Source: Gnetum montanum
Lineage: Eukaryota; Streptophyta; Gnetopsida; Gnetales; Gnetaceae
Assembly: GCA_015680685.1 (NCBI GenBank)
Contig: MNCI01037842.1
Span: 362,783 to 424,782, forward strand
Direction of reading: 5' to 3'
Length of the DNA stretch: 62,000 nucleotides
The position numbers and the translations under genes were made by a program. Shown here piece after piece: positions 1 to 10,739 of this stretch. How positions within the stretch are numbered: the stretch's first letter is position 1; every line of letters starts with the position of its first letter. The notes under the pieces are model-generated. The model did not search any database. It was not told the DNA's origin and worked only from the letters and a program-made list of their open reading frames with translations.

Positions 1-111
1 CTTGAGGGCAAGCTGGAATGGACGAAGGCAGAGTGCCTTGAATGGTCTACACGCGGATCAAACAAGGACTTCCCCATCGTTTGCCGCTACAACACGTTGG
101 GTTATACGTAA
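1..111 (+). pseudogene. 3' tail of an unidentified coding region, open to the left
   Basis: Frame 1 is open from the first base to a TAA at 109-111, giving 36 residues that end in NTLGYT. Base composition is clearly more GC-rich than the AT-rich relics to the right. The piece contains two short Trp-containing stretches (LEWT and LEWST) and a Cys-Arg-Tyr near the end. I do not recognise the family. It could be the end of a transposon-encoded protein or a chance open frame; with no upstream sequence in the window the two cannot be separated. Confidence 0.25.
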
Positions 112-470
112 ACAATGCACGTTAAATGTAAACCGTAAACAAGCACGATAATGTAAATGAGCCTGTAAACGTAAACTGAAAAACAAAGAAAATTGCAATA
201 AATCTGGGCAAAATGTAAACTATTTTGTATTGAGAATTGATTACAAAGTGCACTAGTCTAAACGCAGTTGTGGTTTTGAGACAAGGTGGACGAAAGGCCC
301 CGGTGTGTGCAGGAATGACTCGGCTGGGACACTATAGGTGGAGCGTAGAGACTGTGCTCGGCGTACAGGACTTCCAGCGTAGAGGGTTTTAGGCTTTGGT
401 TTGCAGTGTAATTGCTCTGGGTCTGCTCTGGTATATTTTTTCATCCTCTGGAATTTACAGAAAACTGGGC
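100..470. other. Non-coding, GTAAAC-rich stretch
   Basis: The word GTAAAC occurs about six times between roughly 107 and 220, twice as near-adjacent pairs. The rest of the stretch, to 470, has no convincing coding frame. Confidence 0.4.
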
Positions 471-478
471 TATTTATA
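471..478 (+). promoter_or_regulatory. Possible TATA box
   Basis: TATTTATA lies in GC-richer surroundings just upstream of the minisatellites, with no coding frame at a suitable distance downstream. It could be the promoter of a retroelement LTR that I could not delimit, or chance. Confidence 0.2.
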
Positions 479-589
479 GGGGTAGGGTTACCGGGAAAAT
501 CAGACTAGGAGACGCGTGGCGTATAGACCGGGCGTGCACATTTAGAAACATGGTATATGCTAGGCATATATGCTACATCAGGCCAGCAT

Positions 590-760
590 ATACGCTGGGC
601 GTATACGCTAGACTTGCTAGGCATGTGAACTTGGATGGATGCTGGCGTATACGCTGGGCGTATACGCTGATGGATGCTGGCGTATACACTGATGGATACT
701 GGCGTATACGCTGGGCGTATACGCTGATGGATACTGGTGTATACGCTGGGCATATACGCT
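590..760. repeat. Minisatellite built on the palindrome GCGTATACGC
   Basis: The perfect 10-bp palindrome GCGTATACGC occurs at 599-608, 645-654, 658-667, 702-711 and 715-724, with a further copy outside the array at 969-978. Several copies come as pairs 13 bp apart joined by TGG, and the pairs sit in a longer unit carrying GATGGATGCTGG or GATGGATACTGG about 57 bp apart. Intervening copies are degraded, for example GTATACAC. Short open frames through the array are a by-product of the repeat and not a gene. Confidence 0.85.
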
Positions 761-966
761 AAAACACTGTAGCATTTACGCTGAAACACTGTAGCATTTA
801 CGCTAAGACACTGTAGCATTACGCTGGAACACTGTAGCATTTACGTTGGAACACTTTAGCATTTACGCTGAAACACTGTAGCATTACGCTGGAACACTGT
901 AGCATTACGCTGAAACACTGTAGCATTACGCTGGAAAACTGTAGCATTTACGCTGGAACATTGTAG
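761..966. repeat. 20-21 bp tandem repeat, about ten units
   Basis: Consecutive units contain ACACTGTAGCATT(T)ACGCTG with a period of 20 or 21 bp, depending on whether ATTT or ATT follows GC. Units begin near 761, 782, 803, 823, 844, 865, 885, 905, 925 and 946. The array starts directly after the palindrome array and ends against the last GCGTATACGC copy, and both units share TTACGCTGG/ATACGCTGG, so they may derive from one another. Confidence 0.88.
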
Positions 967-979
967 CAGCGTATACGCT

Positions 980-1430
980 GGGCGTATAGGAATGGAAGAT
1001 CATCATTTGGAGCCCAAAATCGGATTTTCAAGTGCCTGCGACCTGCTGGGGACCCTGGGGAAGGTCCTGGGGGGTCTAGACACTCCACTTTAGCATGTTT
1101 TGAGGTGTTTTTGAGCCCCAAAAGTTGTTGTACGTTGGGCCTTACGCTGGGCATGTGTAGGCCAGTGTACAAGATGCATACTTAGTGAAAACCAAGTATT
1201 TTGAGCTCAAAATTTGCCAAGTTTGATGCCAGATGTCATCGTAGTCTTCTGTGGGTCCCAGGGAACTGTTACTTGCTTGCTTTGACTTCGTTTGATGCTA
1301 TTTTGAGGCTTTCAAGCTTGGTCATGCTAAGGACCAACATGACTTAGCTTAATTTCTGTCTTCAAGTGTTAGCCAAAATTTTTTGTGGTGTTTCAGAAGG
1401 TTGCATCGTGTGCTAATATGAACATCTTAA
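980..1430. other. Non-coding flank before element D
   Basis: This stretch has moderate GC content and no credible coding frame. It ends where similarity between D and element C begins, near 1,430, so the junction marks the 5' truncation of D. Confidence 0.4.
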
Positions 1431-3030
1431 GTTATGTTGTCGATCATGGTACATCTACAAGAAATTGGAGCATATTCTTTTAACCATGATATGTCCAAAC
1501 GAAAATGCCAAATAAATTACCTTATTCTCAATCTAACTATAGAAGAAAACCTCAACCAATGTATTATCCTAGTGGAGCCTTGCCATAGTTGCAAGAGCAC
1601 TATCATCAATAGTGCCAACAATCGCAATTATGGGCCATCCCACAACCACACCAACAATATCCATATCGAAAACCTAATCCTTATGGATACTATGTCCAGT
1701 GCCCAATCTCACTAGTGAATGCCATTGTTCAAAATCCATAATATCAGCCACCAAAATAGCACCAAATGATGCCACCAAGGACTAATCTAAACCTACACAT
1801 GCATTCACAAGCAATTGATCTCTCAAATCCTACTCCAAATCTCTTGCCACTAGTGCCACCACTTGTAATGCAAGGTGAACTACCATCACAACCATAACAA
1901 AAGAAGCTTGTAAGAATAGTAAATACACAAATAGAATATTTCACCAGTAATGCTAAGGATCAAATAAAGAAATGTCCTTTCTTTAGGATAGGTCTAGAGA
2001 AGGCTAGTAGAATAGGAGCTTTATCAAGATTGTATTCTCCTACAAAAGATCTTCTCACTCTTGACAAGCTTCCATCATCATTGAGTCTAAAAATATATAT
2101 TATCATGGTCACTACAGTTGTTACTGATTACATCAAGGTGGGGCCGCTTGCATAGAAGTGAATTTACCCAAGAGTTCCTTTAATCTATCTATGGGTAGTT
2201 GGGAATCTATCATGCAAAGCTCTATTGGACTCAGGTTTTGGAGTTAATTTAATCTTGAATGACACATATCAAACATGGAACCTACCACCATTTAAAAAAT
2301 GCAACATCATATTAGAGCTTGTAGATCAATCTGTTGCCATCCCTTTGGGATAGATTGATGACATAGTAACCATTGTTAATGGGTGGTCCTACCTAGCAAA
2401 CTTCTTGGTGATTGATGTGAAGGATATTGATAAGAAATGTTCAATAATCATGGGGAGGGCATGGCTTAGTAGCATTGATGCTAAGCTAAACATGAGAGAT
2501 TTTTCCATGGAGATCTCATAAAAGGACAAACATGGAGCCATCCGCAAATAAAGAACTCTATGCCTAACTGCTAAAAGAGAAGGGTGCAACAATGGATAGG
2601 ACATTCAAAGTACTAACACAAACATCATTATAGTCCATAGTAACAATGAAACACTAATGTGTATAGAAAGAAGAAAAGAAGTCACAAAACCAAAATACAC
2701 CTTCTGGCCACTAAGTAAGAACCTTAATTTGTCAAACATATGCATGGATATAGATGAACCACTTACTAATTCCTATCCAACAAAATTGACTTCAACTAAG
2801 GACTTAGAAATGCAAATATTAACTCATGAATACATACCAATGGAAAAGAAAAACAAGAACTTAGATAATCAAAACTCAACTACCATCAAGATGACATGGA
2901 TAATCATAAAGAAGTTAAAACCTTAAAGATGGTAAGTGAACCATTTAAAGTGTAAGATCTAAGACATCTAGGGAGCATTTTTTGAACACTTGTCCAAGAG
3001 CTTAGTCATAGGGGAGATGCCCTATCATGA
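1430..3030 (+). pseudogene. Gag C-terminus plus retroviral-type aspartic protease relic (element D)
   Basis: Frameshifts and stops interrupt a gag linker rich in Tyr, Pro, Gln and Asn (to about 1,940), a KCPFFR motif near 1,965, and then a protease-like domain. The catalytic motif reads LLDSG, with its Asp codon at 2228-2230. It is followed by a strand ending FLVIDVKD and an IIMGRAWL motif near 2,445-2,470, the usual flap and C-terminal signature of plant retrotransposon proteases. About 120 more residues follow and match the same part of element C. The frame then ends at a stop after GDALS near 3,030 instead of running into a polymerase. Known role: cleavage of the Gag polyprotein during particle maturation. 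This copy cannot be translated intact. Confidence 0.7.
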
Positions 3031-5100
3031 CTTGGAAATTACTAAGTTCTTTTTTATTTTCTTTTCTTTTTTCATTTTATTTTCATTTTTCATTTTCTTT
3101 TACATTTTTCTCATTACTTCAATCTTTTTCATTTCTTCAATTTTTCACATTCTTTAATATTTTTTAATTCTTTAACATTTTTCATTCCTTATACTTTTTC
3201 ATAATATTTACCATCTTTCCCATTTCTTTTATACTTTTGTTCAAACCCTTTGTAAATAATTCTTGATCTTTAATAAAACATAATTAAATAAATGCAATAT
3301 GTAGTCCAATAAAGTGAAACTTTCTCTATGAAATCAAGTCATAATAAAGTAATTATTTGCACAGTAAGCCCACATCATCCATCCATCTATTCCAATAATA
3401 AGAGGATTTTACCATGGCCATAATGATATTCTTTCCATCATTAAAATAAGAATAAACTTCTGATCATTATGCCTGGATAGAAAAGTGAAGAACCAAGTAA
3501 AATGAAAAGGGTGTGACATCAAGGGAAATTGTGGATTCATTTCAGATTATTATTATAAGTTCTATGATGTTACCAAGGTTGTAGTATATCCTTATAGATC
3601 TAAAAAAATAGAACTAAGAGTAAAATAAGTGCTACCTTAAACTGGTTGACACATATAACAAATAAAGGGCACAAAATAAATTTTAGGGGGTCCCACTAAA
3701 AAGACATGTTACCCATGATTGAAGATAGGTGCTTCTTAGAAATGTAAAGAAGAAAAAGAAAAATAAAGTGCCATGAATAAAATCCTTCCTTGGAAAATAT
3801 GCTAGGTGACAATACTCCTTGTAACATGATACTCTTACAATTATGATTCCAAGAGATGAAATGATGTGATGTCACTGGAATGTAGTATCAACTTGGTTTG
3901 AATCTTAAATTGAAAGGCTAATAATTACCTTAACCACTAATGAAACATAACAATTCTTTATGCCTATGGTAAGACACATCACGTCTTGATTTTTTCAATT
4001 CGTTCTAAAACCATTTCATTTCACTACTTGAATAATCATAACTTATGATTTTGAGTAACATAGAGTTATTTGTCTAATTTTGTGGTACTAACATGTGTGT
4101 TTTGCTAAATAGGTATGTGTTACATTCAAATCCTTAAGTTCTTAAGGACACTTTTAGATGTGGTTATAAAAGGGCATTAAGGGCTAGAGCCTACTTTGGG
4201 GAGGACCCACTTGTAAAACTATTGTATCTTATACCTTCCAAGTGATTCCACATCATTTTGAGCCTTCCAATTTAAATAAATAACAACAAATACTTCCCAT
4301 ATCACCCACACTATTCATTCTAATAGCTAACAATATTATCTTTCTCATTCATTGCATCAATACCTCATATACTTTCATAGCCTAAGATTCCTTAATCATA
4401 GATTATCAATGCTCATTTTGCACAACTGAAACATCATCTTCATATCAAGACCCTTTCAACATGATGCATATCTTCTAGTTATCATATTAGACTCAATTGT
4501 TTCTAAGAAAAAAAATTCAAAAATTTTGATTTTTCTATGGTGAAATTACATCTATGATACGATGTCGCATTTAGAATATTACATGCATAAATACTATATA
4601 TAGCATCAGGGAGCTAGAAAAAGTTTTTCATTTCTAAATTTCATAAGAAGGAAGTTGTTGTCAATTTTTCTTTGTAGCTAACAACTCTAACAATCCAACT
4701 TCTAGGGCCCATAACTTGTTTATTATTGTCTCAATTTCCATGATTTTCAAATCTATCTGATCCTAGAGTGATCACCTTAGTCGTGGGGGGTGCTAGTAAC
4801 GAGACTTTCAGTCAAATTTTTTTTTTTTTGAAATTTCTAACAACTAGAAGGTAATATAGGAGTAATTTTTAGGAAACATATTAAGAATTTTTAAAGTAAA
4901 ACACTCGTGTTAAGGCCAAAACCACTTTATGAAAAATTATAATTGATCATACCACTCATTTAAGGTACTAATGGGGTTTTTACTGAGAAATCTTCTAACT
5001 CTACAATCACAATGAACTAAGAACTTGATATGAGTAAGGGTATGAGTAAGGTATCAAATTGTTGCTTATTTATGAAAATATTCTAGTAATTCCAAACCCT
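3030..5100. other. Non-coding internal spacer of element D with a pyrimidine tract
   Basis: A T-rich, C-interrupted tract at 3,045-3,240 is followed by about 1.8 kb with no coding frame. The order of landmarks (pyrimidine tract, CCATGGCCATAATGATATTC, GGGTGTGACATCAAGG, GGGCTAGAGCCTACTTT, TTAGTCGTGGG) recurs in element C at 45,430-47,510, so this is a family feature and not random flank. Confidence 0.7.
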
Positions 5101-5119
5101 TGATTGATTGTAGATGGCC

Positions 5120-7780
5120 ATCTTTTAGCATTTAATTCCAAACCCTTGATTGATTGAGTAGCAAGAATAATCTTTTAGTATTCATCAAAAGACTCTTACC
5201 ATAGAGTAATCTACTCAAGTAGAGTGAATGTTCCACCAGTACCTATCTAGGGACAACAACTTACACTATCACCTAAATGCCTTCAAGCTATTCAGGAAAA
5301 ATCCATCATGTCAACAATAATTATGGAAATTAACTTTGGTCCATTCTTGAAATTTGCTCTAGAAGCTATTAAGACCCAACTTCAATCATCTCCTTTGTGG
5401 CCTACTCTAACAAAAAATGGAGAATGGTATCTAGGAGAAATGTTCTAGTTTTGGAAAAATCGAGAAGCTGATGCTATAGTCAAAATTGAAGAAACCTTAG
5501 TAGCTTAGTCAATTAAGGTAATTTTAGAGATATTGAATGTGCCTAATCAAGGAGAAAAAGTGGCATAGATATCAACCAAATATAACATAGACACTAGGAA
5601 GCTATGGTTATAGTGGTCCTATGGCAAGGAAGATAAAGAATATAGTAAATTTATTGCAGAAGAAAAGATCTCTTTCAAATTTGGCACTTATCACTTGTTT
5701 CATACCAAAAAATTGAATAGCATCTCTACATATGTGGCCAAAGGGAGTGCAATATTAAGGGACAAATTCAATACAAATCACTTACCTCTACTTCATAGTA
5801 GTCCAAAGGCAGTTCCAAGAAAAGAAGGTAGGGAAGGTAACACTTCCATTCCCTTTCCTTATTTAGAAGTTATATAAATGGGCTGGTATCCAAGGGTATA
5901 TAAATGATGCATTAAGGAAGACAAAAAATGCTTCCTATGTTGAAATACTCAAGCCAGTGCCTCCCAAAAAGTACCAATTAGAAGAACAACTACATACTAA
6001 GGAGCCTACTGAAGCCATAGGATAATAACAATAGCAACCACAAGTTCCACCACTACCACTACAAGATTATCGACCTTTAATGAGTCATCTATAGAAAATT
6101 GTAGAAACTATCAATTGAGGATGTAGAGAAAAGACCACTTTATTTAAGGTAATTGATGATGTAATCAAGCCAACCATTTCAACAAATCCTACTAGTGGAA
6201 AGATATCATTGTAGTTAGGAGGAGAGGCCCAGTCCTCATAATAGATTTTTGAGAACATCACATCATTCCATGAGGTGCTTGAATTGGGAGAAGGAGCCAT
6301 AGTTATGATCATGTAGCACCATGATGCAACAAAAGCTACACAAGTGATCACTGATCACATCAAAGAATCTTATAATTTACTGTTGTGCCACCAATTGATA
6401 TTTCTGGAGCCAAAGATGCTCAAATGCTAGTCGCTACCTCTATGAGTCTTTTAGAACATGAAGATGTATTTGATAAACTATTGTAGATAGGACAAGTTAT
6501 GACAAATCTATTTGATGTTCCTAGTGATATCACTACATCAGAGTCTGAATTGATTCCTACCAAAGGAAAATTAATCATGGCTAAAATTAGGGTAGAACAT
6601 GTTGATAATGAGCTTCATAGTTTACAAGAAGTGCTTGTAGCATTGAGTGCAGAAAGGAGAGATCCACCTTAATTCATAGCACTAGATTAGATAACATAAT
6701 TTAGAACTAAGCATATTAATTTTCTTCTTCAAAGAAACAAAGATATAGTAGATGAAAAAGAAAAGGTAGTGTGGAATGATTTAGTAGCCAAATCCCAATC
6801 ATATGCCCATGCTAAAGTAATTATTGCCTTAAAAGAAAAAAATAATCAACTTGCTATAGACAACATGAGGTTGACCATAGTAGAAAAGCAAAAAAACAAT
6901 CTAGAAGAAAGTATCGATCAGTTGAGAAAGCATCTAATGAGGGTCAACCAAGATATGAGCCATCTCACAAGATAAAATAGAATCCTCTCTATCAAGGAGG
7001 TGCATTCCATTTGATAGAAATCAACTATCAAAATCAGCACATGGTAAAATGAGGCCAAGAAACATGAAAGGCTCAAAGAACACTTCCAAGAACAAGTGGG
7101 TATGTATAAACAGATAAATGAGAAACAGATCTAGATGGCAAAGGCTAATATCAGTTCGATTGTAGCATGAAATCCTGATTAGCAACCCATCTTCGATAGC
7201 ATGACCCAAACATATCAAGTGAAAGTGAAAAATAAAGACCTACAAATAAAATACATAAAAGAATACATGGAATTAGAAAACCTTTGATATGCTAATTTGG
7301 CTATGTTAATAGCATGCTTGACCAAAAATGAACTAGAAGAAGTAGTAGTAGCCACTAATGCTTTCTATGAGAAGGAGTTTGTAGATAGAAAAGATGCTCT
7401 ATAGAAACTTCAAGTAGAAAACAAAAACTAGAAGCAGTTAAGGCTAGCTACCAAGGGAAAAAGGATGTAGTATTGAATCTAGCCAAAAGATTAATGGACT
7501 ATCATGAACTCAAAGAAAAGGAAAAATCTTTTGAAGAAGAGAAATGATGATTTGTGGCATGGTACAATAAAGCCAATCAAATGTTTTTACAAATATCATG
7601 TCTGTGGAACGTGGCAAATCCATCAAACATTGGTTCAATAGCATGGACAGTTCATGATCAATGAATAGAAGAAGAAAAGTTGTAGGCGCTGCTAAATAAG
7701 TGCCAATTTAAAAAGCCTGATGACAAAGGAAAGAAACCTATGGAAGAGCCACCTCCACCCAAAACAACATAAGGCTACAC
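5120..7780 (+). pseudogene. Decayed second ORF of element D (unknown protein with coiled coil)
   Basis: A long decayed frame lies between the spacer and the polypurine tract. Near 5,310-5,560 it reads as a helical segment followed by SSPLWPTLTKNGEWYLGEMF, then VKIEETLV and a SIKVILEILNVPNQGE segment. Many stops are TAG or TAA at probable Gln positions. A lysine- and glutamate-rich heptad region at 6,769-6,975 (LKEKNNQLAIDN to LRKHLMRVNQ), continuing with breaks to about 7,400, looks like a coiled coil. Element C has a matching piece at about 47,535-48,000, including PTLTN..EWNLGE and ADALVKLEGVFV, so the frame was once a real protein. It sits where Athila elements carry their envelope-like ORF. 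The EWYLGEMF-to-VKIEETLV layout loosely recalls the plant transposon-associated domain seen in Athila-type elements, but this is only a suggestion. Function unknown. Confidence 0.6.
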
Positions 7781-7968
7781 TCAACCTTGCTAGATTTTGG
7801 CTTTCATTCTTTTTAAAAATTATCATGTCATGTGTTAATTTTTGTAAACTCCATTGTGAAACTAGAGAGTCATGTATATAGAAATTAGTGTCATGTAGAT
7901 CTACCTCCCAATTTTTTAAGGAAATCCATCCTTATTTTGTTTTAACTTGAGGAAAATTTCTCAGCCAA

Positions 7969-7979
7969 TCATGGGGGTA
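7969..7979 (+). other. Polypurine tract of element D
   Basis: ATGGGGGTA lies immediately upstream of TGATAAA. The same arrangement, TGGGGGTA then TGATGAA, occurs at the 3' LTR of element C. Confidence 0.6.
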
Positions 7980-8921
7980 TGATAAACCCAAAACTTTTAA
8001 GCCAATGATATCATAGTTATGATATTGTATTTATGATTTTGTAGATACATTAAAAAATCAACTAGATATGACCAACTTACCAAGGTTATCATGATATCAT
8101 TCATTTATCCCACAAGATATGTGTAAGCTTAATCTACCAAATCTAAGTGAATATTAATACTTTTGAGAGAAGGAAGTCCTCACTTAAGGTAATACTACAT
8201 TGAAATAATATTGATTTCTAATAAATAGTCACAAAGAGCTAAGAAAAAACCCTTTTCATCAATTTAAATCTCGATTATGAAAATGTATGGATCTAGTCAC
8301 TTTTTGAGTAGGTGTCCTTCTATGACTTGGAAATTGTAACAAGAACATTTTCAATAAGTTCCATCTTATTTGACTTGGTAGACATTGCTAAAAAGTTTAT
8401 CCCTAAAGTAGATGGTTTGCTTTATTAAAATTTAGGAAATAAAATAGGTATCTCTTCAATGTGAATATCCATATTTCTTATGTTGTTATCCTCTCCACAA
8501 GATAAAGAAGATGATGTAGATCCTATTCCATAATGTTCATAGTTGTTCTTGTGATAGAATCTTTGGCCATGGAACTTTAAACTCATGCTCATAGTCAAAT
8601 TAACAAGTGTTTGATAGTATTACCAAGTAGCATACATGAAAGTAGAATCAACATAGTAGGAAATATCATAAAATTTGGATTACTTTAGTTGTATTTGACT
8701 AGGGATCCTACCTTACATGGGATTAGGAAGTAGAAGCTATTAAGGTTATTGTTTTTGAGGAGCTTTTTCGATAAGAATACTTGATGCAGATAGGTACTAT
8801 TGAGGAGTTATCTTAGGTATTTGATAGGTACCTTCCTAATTATCTTAAAAGTAGGAATTAGTGGAAAGTCTCATCTATTATTACATCAAAGTAGGAAGAT
8901 TTCATAGAGCAACATCCTAAG
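7980..8921 (+). repeat. 3' LTR of element D, interrupted by element A
   Basis: The LTR starts with TGATAAA after the purine tract. It carries palindromic ATGATATCAT-type words and TTTTGTAGATAC, which resemble 41,790-41,840 in the 5' LTR of C. The right end is not visible because element A begins at 8,922. No coding region was recognised. Confidence 0.5.
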
Positions 8922-10316
8922 TGTTGTATTCTCTTTGTCTTGTTCTCCATAAGTTAGAGCCTTGGGTACATCCTATGGGATTTTTCAACATTAAGACTAT
9001 CTTTATTATTTTGGATTCAACATTCTACATCATTTATAGTGTAGTTTCTAGATATATATCTTTTTCATGCTAGAAATAAAGTTTTGCATCATCAGTAGCA
9101 TTGTTTTAGTTCTTCTTCTAGTTTTAATATTTGACATTAACTCTAGCATCTATTCTATTTTTAGCTTTTGATGTTTAGCATCAATACCACTTTTGATGTT
9201 TGGTATCAATATTCACTTTTTTAGCACTAACTCTTTAACATATGATTTCATCTCTAGTGTTAAGCCAGAAATTGATGTTCAATGTATGTCTACATATCTA
9301 CATGTTGATTCTACTATCTACAAGCTTCTAGAATCCTCTAGAAGATTCCATGGATTCCAATGCATTCTATCTTCATGAATTGTGAAGAATTTTTTTTCCT
9401 ATAAATTGAAGGATATTCCTAAAAGGAAAGGGGTTAGCTTTTTGAACTTTTAGTTAATTCTTTCACCTAGTACTTTTTGGACTCTTTATCTCTCTTTCTC
9501 TACTAATCAATGTAGTTGGCATTCTTTGGGATTGTTGATTTGAAAAACCTCTTCTAAAGGCTTTTCCTTTTTGCAAAATAACTACCATCTTTCTCTCTAT
9601 TCTACTAATGCATTATATCCCCTTCCTATTTTACTCTTGAAACATGAAGAAATCATTGGAAATTAGGTCAATACACTGATTTGATCCTTTTTTCTACTTT
9701 GTCAACCATTCAATATACCCTTGTTTCCATCAAGTCTGCATTAGGTATGTTCATTGGGAAAGGAACGGGGTAATGTAGCTCCTTGTTAGATGTTTTTGAT
9801 CCCTAGTACATCTCTTGGAATATTTTTAGGATGTTTTTTTTCCTCTTATTTTCTTGGTAATTTGGATCAATCCCTCAGTTTTCTATTTCTAGATTTCATC
9901 TAGATCCATTTTAGATCTATTAGTAGTGTTTATGTTTTAGGTCTAGGATTTTCTAGATCTGTCTTATTTTAAATTTTTTTTCTTACTAGCTACATATATG
10001 CTCGTTTGTCTTTTTTTGTGCTATACAATGCTCTATTTTATTTTCCTTTCTGGTATACACTTTTCTCTACTTGTTTTCTATAGCCTATTTCACACATACA
10101 AATCTTTCATTTTTCTTGATACTCATCAATGTTTGGAAAATATGTTCACCTTGGATTATTGAATTTTATTTCATGACACATAAGTACGCTTTCTATTTGA
10201 GGAACATTTTTTGATAAATTAGTTTCCTAGATTGTATGATGGCCATGACATTGCCTAGCTTAGTTTCATATTAGGTAGTAACAAATCTAGGTATGATGAT
10301 GATTCCTACTGTAACA
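8922..10316 (+). repeat. 5' LTR of element A
   Basis: It aligns along its whole length with 32,159-33,542. It starts TGTTG and ends GTAACA, giving the short terminal inverted repeat TGTTA/TAACA. The first third contains several short variants of a GATGTTTAGCATCAAT-like word. Confidence 0.87.
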
Positions 10317-10322
10317 TCTTTC

Positions 10323-10341
10323 TACTACTAGAAAGAGGACC
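10323..10341 (+). other. Primer binding site of element A
   Basis: TACTACTAGAAAGAGGACC lies six bases after the LTR end. It matches the corresponding site of element B (18,356-18,374) except at a few positions, and both are followed by TTTGC. An ancestral form beginning TGGTGCTAGAAGGAGG would fit a tRNA 3' end; I did not identify the tRNA. Tat-lineage elements commonly use tRNA-Arg. Confidence 0.6.
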
Positions 10342-10739
10342 TTTGCAAAACTAAGCATTATTTCTAGGATCTACTTTCTATTTTTTTCATATTTTGATCA
10401 AATTCTCCTAACTGTTTCTAATGTGGTGTGTTGATACATTAACATCAAATCAATTCTCTATGACTCTAATGTCATTACTAAGATTTTCTTACTATTAACT
10501 CTCACTGACATGCCACATCAAAACATTAACATCGCATTATTTCTCTATGATTTAAACTTTCTCTTTAAAACCAAAGCTTCTTAACTGTTGTTTCAATTGT
10601 AAACCTATTTTCAAGAACAATCTAACACACTGGTAACAAACTTGTGAAGTCACATCATTTCTATAGTTTTTGCTATGGCATCATCTTATACATTGAGTTT
10701 TTCTAGAATCTAGAAGCTAACGGATTGATAGAGACATCA

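Larger units (their letters stand above)
1430..8921 (+). mobile_element. Element D: 5'-truncated Athila-like LTR retrotransposon relic, same family as element C
   Basis: D can be followed alongside element C through the gag C-terminus (the KLPYSQ.NYR motif is present in both), the end of the gag-protease frame, a 2-kb non-coding spacer and a second coding region. It then reaches a purine tract and an LTR-like start (TGATAAA; C has TGATGAA). The 5' LTR and the front of gag are missing. The 3' LTR is cut by element A at 8,921. No reverse transcriptase, RNase H or integrase motif was found on either strand between the protease and the polypurine tract. Confidence 0.72.

Noticed and set aside
505-840. 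Open frames of 111 and 116 codons through the minisatellites
   Set aside because: They are produced by the tandem repeats and have no start context or homology.
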